Shown here: positions 7,909 to 14,389 of the stretch, one piece after another
Layout: each line of letters starts with the position of its first letter
How positions within the stretch are numbered: the first letter of the stretch is position 1
NCBI GenBank assembly: GCA_041674265.1
Contig: JBAYWC010000041.1
Coordinates: 1 to 23,304 of the forward strand
Source of the DNA: QYQL01 sp041674265
Lineage (GTDB): Bacteria > Verrucomicrobiota > Verrucomicrobiia > Chthoniobacterales > Terrimicrobiaceae
Direction: 5' to 3'
Length of the DNA stretch: 23,304 nt
Made by a program: the position numbers and the translations under genes
Notes under the pieces: model-generated
Seen by the model: the letters and a program-made list of their open reading frames with translations, nothing else
The model's database searches: none
What the model was told of the DNA's origin: nothing

Positions 7909-8061
7909 ATGAAACCACACCTCCTCCTTCCCGTCCTCCTTGCGCTCGCGATCCCGCTGGCATCGAGAAGGCGCCCCATCGCCGGCGGAAGCACCGAGGA
8001 GCAGGTGGCGTACAGGAGCCCGGCGGCCGAGGCGAATTGCGCGAACTTGAGCTTCGGATAA
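7909..8061 (+). CDS. Short signal-peptide ORF, possible truncated gene
   Basis: An ATG at 7909 preceded by AGGA (7898-7901) opens 50 residues beginning MKPHLLLPVLLALAIPLAS, a good Sec signal peptide, then a short basic and unremarkable tail. It lies 19 bp after the exonuclease stop. The signal peptide and the better than average ribosome site suggest that a real exported protein started here. The abrupt loss of protein-like character after residue ~20 suggests the rest is frameshifted or deleted. I recognise no family. It may be a genuine small secreted peptide. Confidence 0.3.
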   Translation: MKPHLLLPVLLALAIPLASRRRPIAGGSTEEQVAYRSPAAEANCANLSFG

Positions 8062-8167
8062 GCGCTTCGCGCCTGGGCGTTTTTAGCCCCTCCCTCCCCT
8101 GCTATTTGCCTAGCCCGGATAAATCACAGAGGGGTGGTTCAGATTGCGCAATGCTTTGGTCGCCAGA

Positions 8168-8340
8168 GTCGGCGAGTTCGAACGAGGCAAGCGGAAAAGT
8201 CGTGATGTCTATTCTTGAGCCTACCGAGAACTGCGGTGAGCGACCTCCGAAAAAGGTTTCTGGACCACCGTGCAGCCGCGCGAAGGTCAGGTGAGCGGAC
8301 CTCATTCCACGATTTTGCGAGAAGACAAATGGGCGCCGAC
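8168..8340 (+). ncRNA. Candidate structured RNA with 6S-like rod architecture
   Basis: The 390-bp gap between 8062 and 8451 has no credible gene. Part of it folds by eye into one rod of about 173 nt. Helices: GTCGGCG (8168-8174) with CGCCGAC (8334-8340); AAAGTCGTG (8196-8204) with CACGATTTT (8308-8316), nine pairs including one G-U; then CTGC (8231-8234) with GCAG (8272-8275) and GGTG (8235-8238) with CACC (8266-8269); apical ACCT/AGGT. Between the second and third helices lies an asymmetric bubble whose 3' strand carries its own small hairpin (AGGTC/GACCT, 8284-8302). Closing stem, central bubble with 3' hairpin, terminal stem and ~180-nt size are the hallmarks of 6S RNA. No energy calculation or homology search was possible, and no promoter is evident. 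Confidence 0.35.
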
Positions 8341-8414
8341 GACGCGGCGTCCTCCGGATCGCGCCGAAGGGGATGGAGCGTCCTGGAGATTGTGGAAAGC
8401 GAAGCGTTTTCCGG

Positions 8415-8444
8415 CTGGCAGCGTGTCGCGCGCGCTGATCTAAT
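8415..8444 (+). promoter_or_regulatory. Possible promoter of the metallo-beta-lactamase gene
   Basis: CTGGCA (8415-8420), 18-bp spacer, then TCTAAT (8439-8444), a five-of-six match to the -10 consensus. The ATG at 8452 starts seven bases after the -10, so initiation from this site would produce a leaderless mRNA. No ribosome binding site is present, which agrees. Confidence 0.4.
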
Positions 8445-8451
8445 CACCGCC

Positions 8452-9228
8452 ATGCTTGAGGTGACTGTGCTGGCCAGCGGGAGTTCCGGGAATGCCCTGT
8501 TGGTGCGTTCCGGGGATTGTTCCCTGCTTGTGGACGCGGGCCTGAGCGCCCGGCGGCTTGCCACCTGTCTGCTGGCTTGCGGGGTCGATCCCGGGTCGCT
8601 TTCCGGCATCCTCCTCACCCACGAGCACGGCGACCACACCAGGGGGCTGAAGGTCTTCGTGGACAAACACCATGTCCCGGTATTTGCCACCCCTCTCACC
8701 GCCGATCATCTCAAACGGACGGGGATCGGGGCGCGCTGGAATTTGTTTTCGAGCGGGTCGGCGTTTGCGCTGGAAAGCATCGAAGTTCTTCCCTTCTCCG
8801 TTCCGCACGATGCCGCCGATCCGGTCGGGTTCGTCCTGCGTTCCAATGGAACCGGCTTTGCGGTGCTCACCGATCTCGGCTGCGCCACCCGCCAGGTCGT
8901 GGAATCGGTGCGGGGAGTCCACGCCCTCCTCATCGAGACAAACCACGACGAATCGCTGCTGCAAAATGACGCCAGGCGTCCGTGGTCGGTCAAACAGAGG
9001 ATTCTCTCCCGCCACGGCCATCTTTCCAACTCCGCTGCCGCGGAGGTGGTGGCCGAGGTGGCCACCGACGCCCTCCGCCATGTGCTTCTCGCGCACCTGA
9101 GCCGGGACTGCAATTCGCCCGAGCTGGCGGTGCATGCCGTCGGTTCGCGCCTCCGGGGCCGTCCGGCAGTCCGGATCCAGTGCGCCCGGGTGGACGAGGA
9201 ATCCCCGATGCTCAGGCTCGTGGTCTGA
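8452..9228 (+). CDS. WalJ/YycJ-type metallo-beta-lactamase-fold hydrolase
   Basis: A 258-residue MBL-fold protein. It begins LEVTVLASGSSGNALLV, the hallmark N-terminal strand and loop of the YycJ/WalJ branch. The metal site includes THEHGDH (His57, His59, Asp61, His62), a VPHD motif, LTDLG, and the downstream SRHGHLSN and HLSRDCNSPELA motifs of this branch. Members are predicted nucleases or phosphodiesterases; in Firmicutes YycJ is linked to WalRK signalling and DNA-damage processing, but its role here is unknown. The frame stays open upstream to about 8215, but the ATG at 8452 fits the family start and leaves the RNA-like region free. It converges on the GT81 gene. Confidence 0.88.
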   Translation: MLEVTVLASGSSGNALLVRSGDCSLLVDAGLSARRLATCLLACGVDPGSLSGILLTHEHGDHTRGLKVFVDKHHVPVFATPLTADHLKRTGIGARWNLFSSGSAFALESIEVLPFSVPHDAADPVGFVLRSNGTGFAVLTDLGCATRQVVESVRGVHALLIETNHDESLLQNDARRPWSVKQRILSRHGHLSNSAAAEVVAEVATDALRHVLLAHLSRDCNSPELAVHAVGSRLRGRPAVRIQCARVDEESPMLRLVV

Positions 9229-9242
9229 GATCCGTGCGCGGG

Positions 9243-9260
9243 CCGGGGTCAGCGCCCCGG
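9243..9260. terminator. GC-rich hairpin between convergent genes
   Basis: CCGGGG (9243-9248) and CCCCGG (9255-9260) enclose a six-base loop 14 bp after the MBL-gene stop, in the 156-bp gap facing the 3' end of the GT81 gene. Position suits a bidirectional terminator. No T-run flanks it on either strand, so it is a weak call. I see nothing else in the rest of this gap (9261-9384). Confidence 0.35.
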
Positions 9261-9384
9261 GGAATCGCCAAAGATCTGCCTGTACCCCTGGCACCAGATC
9301 AAACGGAACCATGCCCGACTTGCCCACACGATTCCCACGGGCACGGTCAAACCCATACCGGAATCGCCGCGCCAAATCCGGAAA

Positions 9385-10596
9385 TCACCTCCGGTTGTCG
9401 GAATGGACGGCGGCGCGGAGGGCCGGGAGGAAATCCGGCAGGGCGGCCTCGACGCGGTTCCAGTTGGGGATCATGGGGTCGCCGAGCGGATCGACGAGAT
9501 ATTCATGAACGGCAGCGCGGATCGAATGCACGAAGGTCGTCGCCGCGAGCTCCTCTTCATGGCGGTCGTATTTCAACCCGTTGATTTCCGCGTCAGCCGC
9601 ATAGAACCGCATCGTGTCCTCGGCCTTTCTCACGTAGGTGGTGAGAAGCGTGTCGAAAATCCCGCGGTCGAGTTTGACCCCGTGCCCCGCGAGTGTGCGG
9701 AAAAGGCATTTGACGATGTCGCCCGCCATTTTGTTGAGGCCTTTGGCCGGGTCGCGCGACGAGAGATCCTGGTGTTTGTGGTCGTAGCATTCCGCCATGT
9801 CCACCTGGCAGATGCTCTTCGGCGAGGAAACCCGGAACACCTCCGCGAGGGTTCCCGCCTCGACGCCCCAATCGGAGGGCACTCGGGCGCGGCGGATGAT
9901 GTCGAGGTCGAGGCTGGCTTCTCCGCTGAGGGGGTACCGGAAAGTATCCAGATAACTCAAAAAGGGGTGGTCGCCGAGAATGGCCTGCAACGAACGGATG
10001 AGCGGGGTGAAAAGCAGGCGCATCACGCGGCCGTTCAATTTGTCGGTGAACCGCGCGCTGTAGCCTTTGCAGAAATCGAAGCCCATGTGCGGATGGGCGA
10101 CCGGATAACACAGGCGCGCGAGCATCTCCCGGCTGTAGGTGAGAATGTCGCAATCGTGGAGGGCCACCATCCGCGCCTGCGCGCTTGCCAGCACGTAACC
10201 GAAGCAAAGCCAAAGGTTGCGGCCCTTGCCGGTGGGCCCCGGATCGAGATCCGAGGCGGTCAGCCGCTCGATCAATTGTTTCATGCGGGGCCCGTCATTC
10301 CAGAGGAGCGCCGGCTTTTGCGGAAGCTGGCGGAAGAGCTTCTTGGCCTGCGCCCAGGATTTGGGGTTCGCCCCGTCGATGCCCACCACGATCTGCTTGA
10401 GATAGCGGACATGCTTGAGCTCGTGGATGATCCCGCGCAAGGCGGACGTCCCGAGTTCCTTGACGTGGCAGGGCAGGACGAGCGAGATCGGCGTTTCGGC
10501 GGAAAATTCCAGCAGCTCCCGCTCCAGACGTTCCACATCGGGTTGGCCAAGCCGGTGAAGCGTGGCCATCGCGCCATCCTGAAAAAAATCCGACAT
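9385..10596 (-). CDS. GT81-type glycosyltransferase, glucosyl-3-phosphoglycerate synthase-like
   Basis: A 403-residue GT-A enzyme. It starts MSDFFQDGAMATLHRLG, matching the family N-terminus FFQxGxxTTLHRLG as I remember it, so I prefer the ATG at 10596 to one at 10653 that would overlap the divergent gene. Key motifs are GKGRN (123-127), HDCDI (147-151, the metal-binding DxD equivalent), FCKGYSAR, SGEAS (224-228), PSDWGVE (240-246) and YDHKHQ (271-276). Family members transfer a sugar from an NDP-hexose to 3-phosphoglycerate, the first step of glucosylglycerate or mannosylglycerate solute synthesis. The sugar donor cannot be read from sequence. It is divergent from a GT4 gene followed by a HAD gene, a plausible pathway set. 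Confidence 0.8.
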   Translation of the reverse strand: MSDFFQDGAMATLHRLGQPDVERLERELLEFSAETPISLVLPCHVKELGTSALRGIIHELKHVRYLKQIVVGIDGANPKSWAQAKKLFRQLPQKPALLWNDGPRMKQLIERLTASDLDPGPTGKGRNLWLCFGYVLASAQARMVALHDCDILTYSREMLARLCYPVAHPHMGFDFCKGYSARFTDKLNGRVMRLLFTPLIRSLQAILGDHPFLSYLDTFRYPLSGEASLDLDIIRRARVPSDWGVEAGTLAEVFRVSSPKSICQVDMAECYDHKHQDLSSRDPAKGLNKMAGDIVKCLFRTLAGHGVKLDRGIFDTLLTTYVRKAEDTMRFYAADAEINGLKYDRHEEELAATTFVHSIRAAVHEYLVDPLGDPMIPNWNRVEAALPDFLPALRAAVHSDNRR

Positions 10597-10623
10597 GCAG
10601 GAAATGTTTCCCACCCGCCGCGA

Positions 10624-10652
10624 TTGAGCAATCCCCGATTTCATGTTAGACA
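10624..10652 (+). promoter_or_regulatory. Possible promoter of the GT4-HAD gene pair
   Basis: TTGAGC (10624-10629), a 17-bp spacer and TAGACA (10647-10652). The ATG at 10664 begins 11 bp after the -10, giving a predicted leader of a few bases. The -10 matches only three consensus positions. An alternative ATG at 10643 would lie inside this element. Confidence 0.3.
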
Positions 10653-10663
10653 TTGAAATCCGG

Positions 10664-12214
10664 ATGCAGGACCGAGCGACTATCCCGAAAAATCTGTTGA
10701 TTCTGCACTACCATCTGCGTCCGGGCGGAGTCAGACGGGTGATCGAGATGTCCCTCCCGGCGCTCGCGGCATCCGGGGCGTTCGACGCGATCACCCTGGC
10801 CTCCGGAGAGCCCCCCGATCGCGCCTGGGCGGATCAGGTCCAATCGTCGGTGAAGGGAGTCCGTTTCAGCATCTGCACCGAGCCCGTTCTCGATTACCTC
10901 TCCGCGAAAGCCGGAGATTCGGCTCGCATGAGGCGGGATATCGGAGCCTTCCTGACCCGGTATTCCGGCCGGGAGACGCTTCTCTGGGCCCACAACCTCG
11001 GACTCGGCAGAAACATCCTTCTGGCGGATGAACTGGCCCGTCACTCCGCCAAGACAGGCATGCCGCTCCTGAGCCAGCACCACGATTTCTGGTTCGACAA
11101 CCGCTGGGCGCGGTGGCCTGTCCTGCGGGCAAACGGCTTCGGGTCGCTCAAGAAGGTCGCGCGCGCGGTCTTCGCCGCCGGCGGGCGGGTCGCGCATGCC
11201 GCCATCAACTCGGCGGATGGGTCGGTGCTCGGCGGCCATATGCCGGGCCGCACCGCCTGGCTGCCGAATCCGGTCAGCCGGGGAGAACGTCCGTCTTCCG
11301 GAGAGATCCGGAAGGCCGGGGAGTGGCTGCGCCGCGAACTCGGGCATCGCGGTCCCGTATGGATTTTCCCCACCCGCTTTCTGAGGAGGAAGAATCTTGG
11401 CGAGGCGGTCTTGCTGACCCGGTGGCTGCGGCCGGAAGCCGTTCTGGTGACAACAGCCGGCGTGAGTTCGCCGGAGGAGTCCGTTTACGCGCGACGGATC
11501 GAAGAAGCCGCCAAACGGGAAAATTGGCCGGTCCGGTTCCGGATCCTCTCCGGGCGCGACGGGTGCTCCCCGTCCGTGCCGGCGCTCATGAGCGCCTCGG
11601 AGAATGTCCTTCTGACATCGATCCAGGAGGGTTTCGGCCTGCCTTTCCTGGAAGCGGCGGCACTCGGTCTCCCCCTGCTCGCGCGGCGCCTGAAAAATGT
11701 GGAGCCCGATCTTTTGCGCTTGGGTTTCCGTTTTCCGGGAATCTACGACGAGGTGCTTGTCCCGCCGGAAATGTTCGATTATGCGGCCGAGCGCAAACGC
11801 CAGGAACATGTCTATGGGAGCTGGAAGCGGTCCCTTCCGCAGTCGTGCCGGCATCTTGCCGGAATCCCGCTGCTCTTGGGCGCCGGGACCAGGGCTCCCC
11901 TCCCTTTCAGCCGGCTCACTCTCGCGGCGCAATTGGAAATCCTCTCCCTTCCACCCGCCGAAAGTTGGAACGCCGCAGCCCCATGCAACCCAGGCCTCAA
12001 GGCGATTGCCGGCTCGTTGATGCAGGCGGTGGAATGGCCGGTGGAAACGGAACGCCTCATTTCACCCGCCGCCTGCGCCGCGCGACTCCTGGAAGCGGTT
12101 CGGGCCATGCCGGAAGCACGGTTGGCGGACCGCGAGGCGGTCCGCGCGCAGGAGGCCTTCATCGTGGAACGTTTGAAACCGGAGTTCCTCTACCCGCTGT
12201 TGATGCAGGCATGA
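10664..12214 (+). CDS. Glycosyltransferase, GT4-like (GT-B fold)
   Basis: A 516-residue cytoplasmic glycosyltransferase. The N-terminal half has HYHLRPGGVRRVIE, the acceptor-side glycine-rich loop of GT4 enzymes that act on small acceptors. The C-terminal donor domain contains IFPTRFLRRKNLGEAVLL and the E-x7-E type motif EGFGLPFLEAA (from E322). The last ~150 residues lack recognisable motifs and lengthen it beyond the usual ~400. I use the ATG at 10664; ATG 10643 would add seven residues. Its stop overlaps the HAD start by 4 bp (ATGA). With the divergent GT81 synthase and the HAD protein, one hypothesis is a second glycosylation of glucosyl-3-phosphoglycerate before dephosphorylation. Surface-glycan synthesis is the main alternative. 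Confidence 0.75.
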   Translation: MQDRATIPKNLLILHYHLRPGGVRRVIEMSLPALAASGAFDAITLASGEPPDRAWADQVQSSVKGVRFSICTEPVLDYLSAKAGDSARMRRDIGAFLTRYSGRETLLWAHNLGLGRNILLADELARHSAKTGMPLLSQHHDFWFDNRWARWPVLRANGFGSLKKVARAVFAAGGRVAHAAINSADGSVLGGHMPGRTAWLPNPVSRGERPSSGEIRKAGEWLRRELGHRGPVWIFPTRFLRRKNLGEAVLLTRWLRPEAVLVTTAGVSSPEESVYARRIEEAAKRENWPVRFRILSGRDGCSPSVPALMSASENVLLTSIQEGFGLPFLEAAALGLPLLARRLKNVEPDLLRLGFRFPGIYDEVLVPPEMFDYAAERKRQEHVYGSWKRSLPQSCRHLAGIPLLLGAGTRAPLPFSRLTLAAQLEILSLPPAESWNAAAPCNPGLKAIAGSLMQAVEWPVETERLISPAACAARLLEAVRAMPEARLADREAVRAQEAFIVERLKPEFLYPLLMQA

Positions 12215-12924
12215 AACTGCTCCCGCGCGCCGTTTTGTTCGACGTTTACCGCACGCTGCTCGACGTGCGCGAGCCGCCCCCCCATGCGGACCGGCGGTGG
12301 GAGGATCTGTGCCGGAGAACTTTCGGCGAGCCGCCGGGCCGCTCGCTCGGCGAGGTCTCCGCCGCCTGCCGGGGCATCGTGGCCGGTGACCACGCCCGCG
12401 CGCGGCAGGCGGGAATTCCGTTTCCGGAAGTGGACTGGCCGTCGGTTTTCAGGAGGGCCTTCGAGCCGGCCCGCAGACTCGATCCCCCGGCGCTTTCGGA
12501 CTTTTTGTTCCATCATGCCACCCTCGGGCGTTCGGTTGGCCCGATGCTGGGCGCAACCGGGATTCTGCGCCGGTGTCGCGAGGCGGGGATCGCCTGCGGG
12601 ATCGCTTCCAATGCCCAGGCCTACACGCTGCGCGAGCTTCGGGAGGCACTCGAATCCGGGGGCCTCGATCCCGGCCTCTTCGACAGCCGGCTGGTTTTCT
12701 GGTCCTTCGAAAACGGGTTCAGCAAACCGGACCCCCATGTCTTCCGGCTTCTTGCGACACGGCTTGCCGGTTTGGGAATCGCGCCGGAGGAAGCCTTGGT
12801 CATCGGAGATCGCGAGGACAATGACATCCGGCCCGCACAGGCCCTCGGATTTCAAACCTTTCTTTTCATCCCCCCTCCAGATGGATCCGGCTGGCCGCCG
12901 ATTCTTTCCGCGCCGGGGGGATGA
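12211..12924 (+). CDS. HAD superfamily hydrolase with DxYxT motif I
   Basis: A 237-residue subfamily-IA HAD protein. Motif I is FDVYRT (nucleophile Asp11, Tyr13 where phosphatases usually have Asp), motif II is the Ser of ASNA (Ser133), motif III is Lys172 in FSKPDPH, and motif IV is GDREDND (Asp200, Asp205). An alpha-helical cap lies between residues ~20 and 110. The Tyr in motif I is characteristic of haloacid dehalogenases, which do not need the acid/base Asp, so a phosphatase role is not assured. Translational coupling to the GT4 gene argues for a shared pathway, for example removal of phosphate from a glycosyl-3-phosphoglycerate intermediate. Confidence 0.75.
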   Translation: MKLLPRAVLFDVYRTLLDVREPPPHADRRWEDLCRRTFGEPPGRSLGEVSAACRGIVAGDHARARQAGIPFPEVDWPSVFRRAFEPARRLDPPALSDFLFHHATLGRSVGPMLGATGILRRCREAGIACGIASNAQAYTLRELREALESGGLDPGLFDSRLVFWSFENGFSKPDPHVFRLLATRLAGLGIAPEEALVIGDREDNDIRPAQALGFQTFLFIPPPDGSGWPPILSAPGG

Positions 12925-12979
12925 TCACCCAAGCCAGGGGGACTTTCGCGCCCGATTTTGCGGGGCCCGAATCAAAGGC

Positions 12980-13007
12980 TTGACTCAACCGGAGCATCCG
13001 TTACTTT
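12980..13007 (+). promoter_or_regulatory. Probable rpmB promoter
   Basis: TTGACT (12980-12985), a 16-bp spacer and TACTTT (13002-13007), ending 14 bp before the rpmB ATG at 13022. The -35 is a five-of-six match and the -10 is weaker. No Shine-Dalgarno sequence is visible between the -10 and the ATG. Confidence 0.4.
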
Positions 13008-13021
13008 CTCCAACTCTCATT

Positions 13022-13288
13022 ATGTCCAGAAAGTGCAGCATCACAGGGGCCAAACCCGTCCGGGGATCCAAAATCCATCGCCGCGGTTTGGCAAAGAAAA
13101 AAGGCGGCATCGGCATGCACGTCACAGCCGTCACACCGCGCCTCTTCCAGCCGAATTTGAAGACCAAGCGCGTCTGGGTGCCCGAACTGAAAAAGTTCGT
13201 CACCGTCAAGGCCACCGCGAGGGCGTTCAAGACCCTCTCCAAAAATGGCGCTTACAAGACCCTCCTCGGCGCGGGCCTGGTCAAATAG
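13022..13288 (+). CDS. rpmB: 50S ribosomal protein L28
   Basis: An 88-residue basic protein. It opens MSRKCSITGAKP, the L28 beta-hairpin that contacts 23S rRNA, continues with a GSKIHRRGLAKKKGG segment, FQPNLKTKRVWVPE and a C-terminal VTVKATARAFKTLSKNG. Length is close to the family norm (70-95). Only one cysteine is present where zinc-binding L28 forms would have four, so it is a zinc-independent type. It has its own probable promoter 14 bp upstream and lies 45 bp before the small conserved gene at 13333. Confidence 0.95.
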   Translation: MSRKCSITGAKPVRGSKIHRRGLAKKKGGIGMHVTAVTPRLFQPNLKTKRVWVPELKKFVTVKATARAFKTLSKNGAYKTLLGAGLVK

Positions 13289-13332
13289 TTTTCCACCCCA
13301 AAAGAAACAGCCCTCGACAGAAACCCAAAGCC

Positions 13333-13533
13333 ATGGCCTTCAGCGTCCAAAGCAAGAAATCCGGTAAAACCTATTTCCTTCATCGCCGGCTCCAGCAGCT
13401 CAAAGGCGGCAGGGAAGTGACCCTATATTACTTCGCCGGCGTGGCCGGGGAGGCTGCCATCGATGCGCTTCCGTCCGGTTACGTGGTCTCCGAGAACGAG
13501 CGCACCGGGCTTCCTCTTCTCAAGAAGGGTTGA
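13333..13533 (+). CDS. Small conserved hypothetical protein (66 aa)
   Basis: A 66-residue protein reading MAFSVQSKKSGKTYFLHRR, then a GGREVTLYYFAG segment and ending VVSENERTGLPLLKKG. I recognise this as a widespread small uncharacterised family with the pattern SKKSGxTYxLHxR ... YxFA ... ALPxGYxVxENxRTGLPxLK. It is basic, soluble, with no membrane segment or cysteine. Function is unknown. It follows rpmB by 45 bp and may share its transcript. The start is the only in-frame ATG that reproduces the family N-terminus; no ribosome binding site is visible. Confidence 0.75.
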   Translation: MAFSVQSKKSGKTYFLHRRLQQLKGGREVTLYYFAGVAGEAAIDALPSGYVVSENERTGLPLLKKG

Positions 13534-13600
13534 TTTCCCATCTCGCAAACGCGGCATGATGACGGGTGACAACACTCCTCGCACGGGGTAGTGGTTCTCC

Positions 13601-14389
13601 ATGCCGCTCCTCGAAGTCAACAACCTCAAGACTTGGTTTCCCGTGCATGGCGGATTGCTTCGCCGGCAGACGGGAAACATCAAGGCCGTTGACGATGTCA
13701 GTTTTTCCGTCGGGCCGGGGCAGACGGTCGGTCTCGTCGGCGAGAGCGGCAGCGGAAAAACGACCGTCGGGAGAACCCTCCTCAAGCTGATCCCGGCCAC
13801 GTCCGGAAGCGTGGTTTTCAGCGGCCGCGAAATTCTCCCGCTCCCGGAAAAGGAATTCCGTCCGTTCCGGCGGGAGATGCAGATGATTTTCCAGGATCCG
13901 TTCGGCTCGTTGAACCCCCGTTTCAGCATCGCCGAGATCGTGTCCGAGGCTTTGGAAATCCACTTCCCGCAAAAGTCGCGCGCCGAACGCCGGGACCGCG
14001 TGGCGGAGCTTCTCCGCCTGGTGGGACTCCAGCCGGAAATGATGAAACGCTATCCCCATGAATTCAGCGGCGGCCAGCGCCAGAGAATCGGCATCGCCCG
14101 GGCGCTTGCGGTCGAACCCCGTTTCATTGTCTGCGACGAGCCGGTGAGCGCCCTCGATGTCAGCGTGCAGGCCCAGATCGTCAATCTGCTCCAGGATCTT
14201 CAGGAGCAATTCGGGATCGCCTACCTGTTCATCGCCCACGACCTCGCCGTGGTCGAGCACATCAGCGACCATGTGCTCGTCATGCATCACGGGAAGATTG
14301 TCGAGTCCGCGCCGGCGGATGCGATTTACAACGACCCGCAGGCCGATTACACCAAGTCCCTCCTGGCCGCGATCCCACAACTCGCCTGA
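13601..14389 (+). CDS. OppF/DppF-like oligopeptide ABC transporter ATP-binding protein
   Basis: A 262-residue ABC ATPase of the oligopeptide/dipeptide class: an N-terminal WFPVHGGLLRRQTGNIKAV lead typical of OppF, Walker A GESGSGKT (47-54), Q-loop MIFQDPFGSLNP, signature FSGGQRQR (from 155), Walker B FIVCDEPVSALD (175-186) and switch His213. It ends with YTKSLLAAIPQLA and lacks the 50-60 residue C-terminal extension with the oligopeptide motif found in full-length OppF (~320 residues). No permease, binding protein or OppD partner is adjacent; these may lie elsewhere. The stop codon overlaps the rodA ATG by one base (TGATG), so the two proteins are translationally coupled, an unusual pairing. 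Confidence 0.88.
   Translation: MPLLEVNNLKTWFPVHGGLLRRQTGNIKAVDDVSFSVGPGQTVGLVGESGSGKTTVGRTLLKLIPATSGSVVFSGREILPLPEKEFRPFRREMQMIFQDPFGSLNPRFSIAEIVSEALEIHFPQKSRAERRDRVAELLRLVGLQPEMMKRYPHEFSGGQRQRIGIARALAVEPRFIVCDEPVSALDVSVQAQIVNLLQDLQEQFGIAYLFIAHDLAVVEHISDHVLVMHHGKIVESAPADAIYNDPQADYTKSLLAAIPQLA

Noticed and set aside
8165..8190. tRNA-like GTTCGAA T-loop
   Set aside because: Flanking bases cannot form a T stem, and no acceptor, D or anticodon arms are found around it.
8284..8302. Signal recognition particle RNA-like GGTCAGGT string
   Set aside because: The diagnostic GGAAGNAGC tetraloop and asymmetric loop of 4.5S RNA are missing. The string is explained as part of a local hairpin.
9403..11932. 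Long frames antisense to the GT81 and GT4 genes
   Set aside because: Both shadow strongly supported glycosyltransferase genes; no domain or start context supports them.
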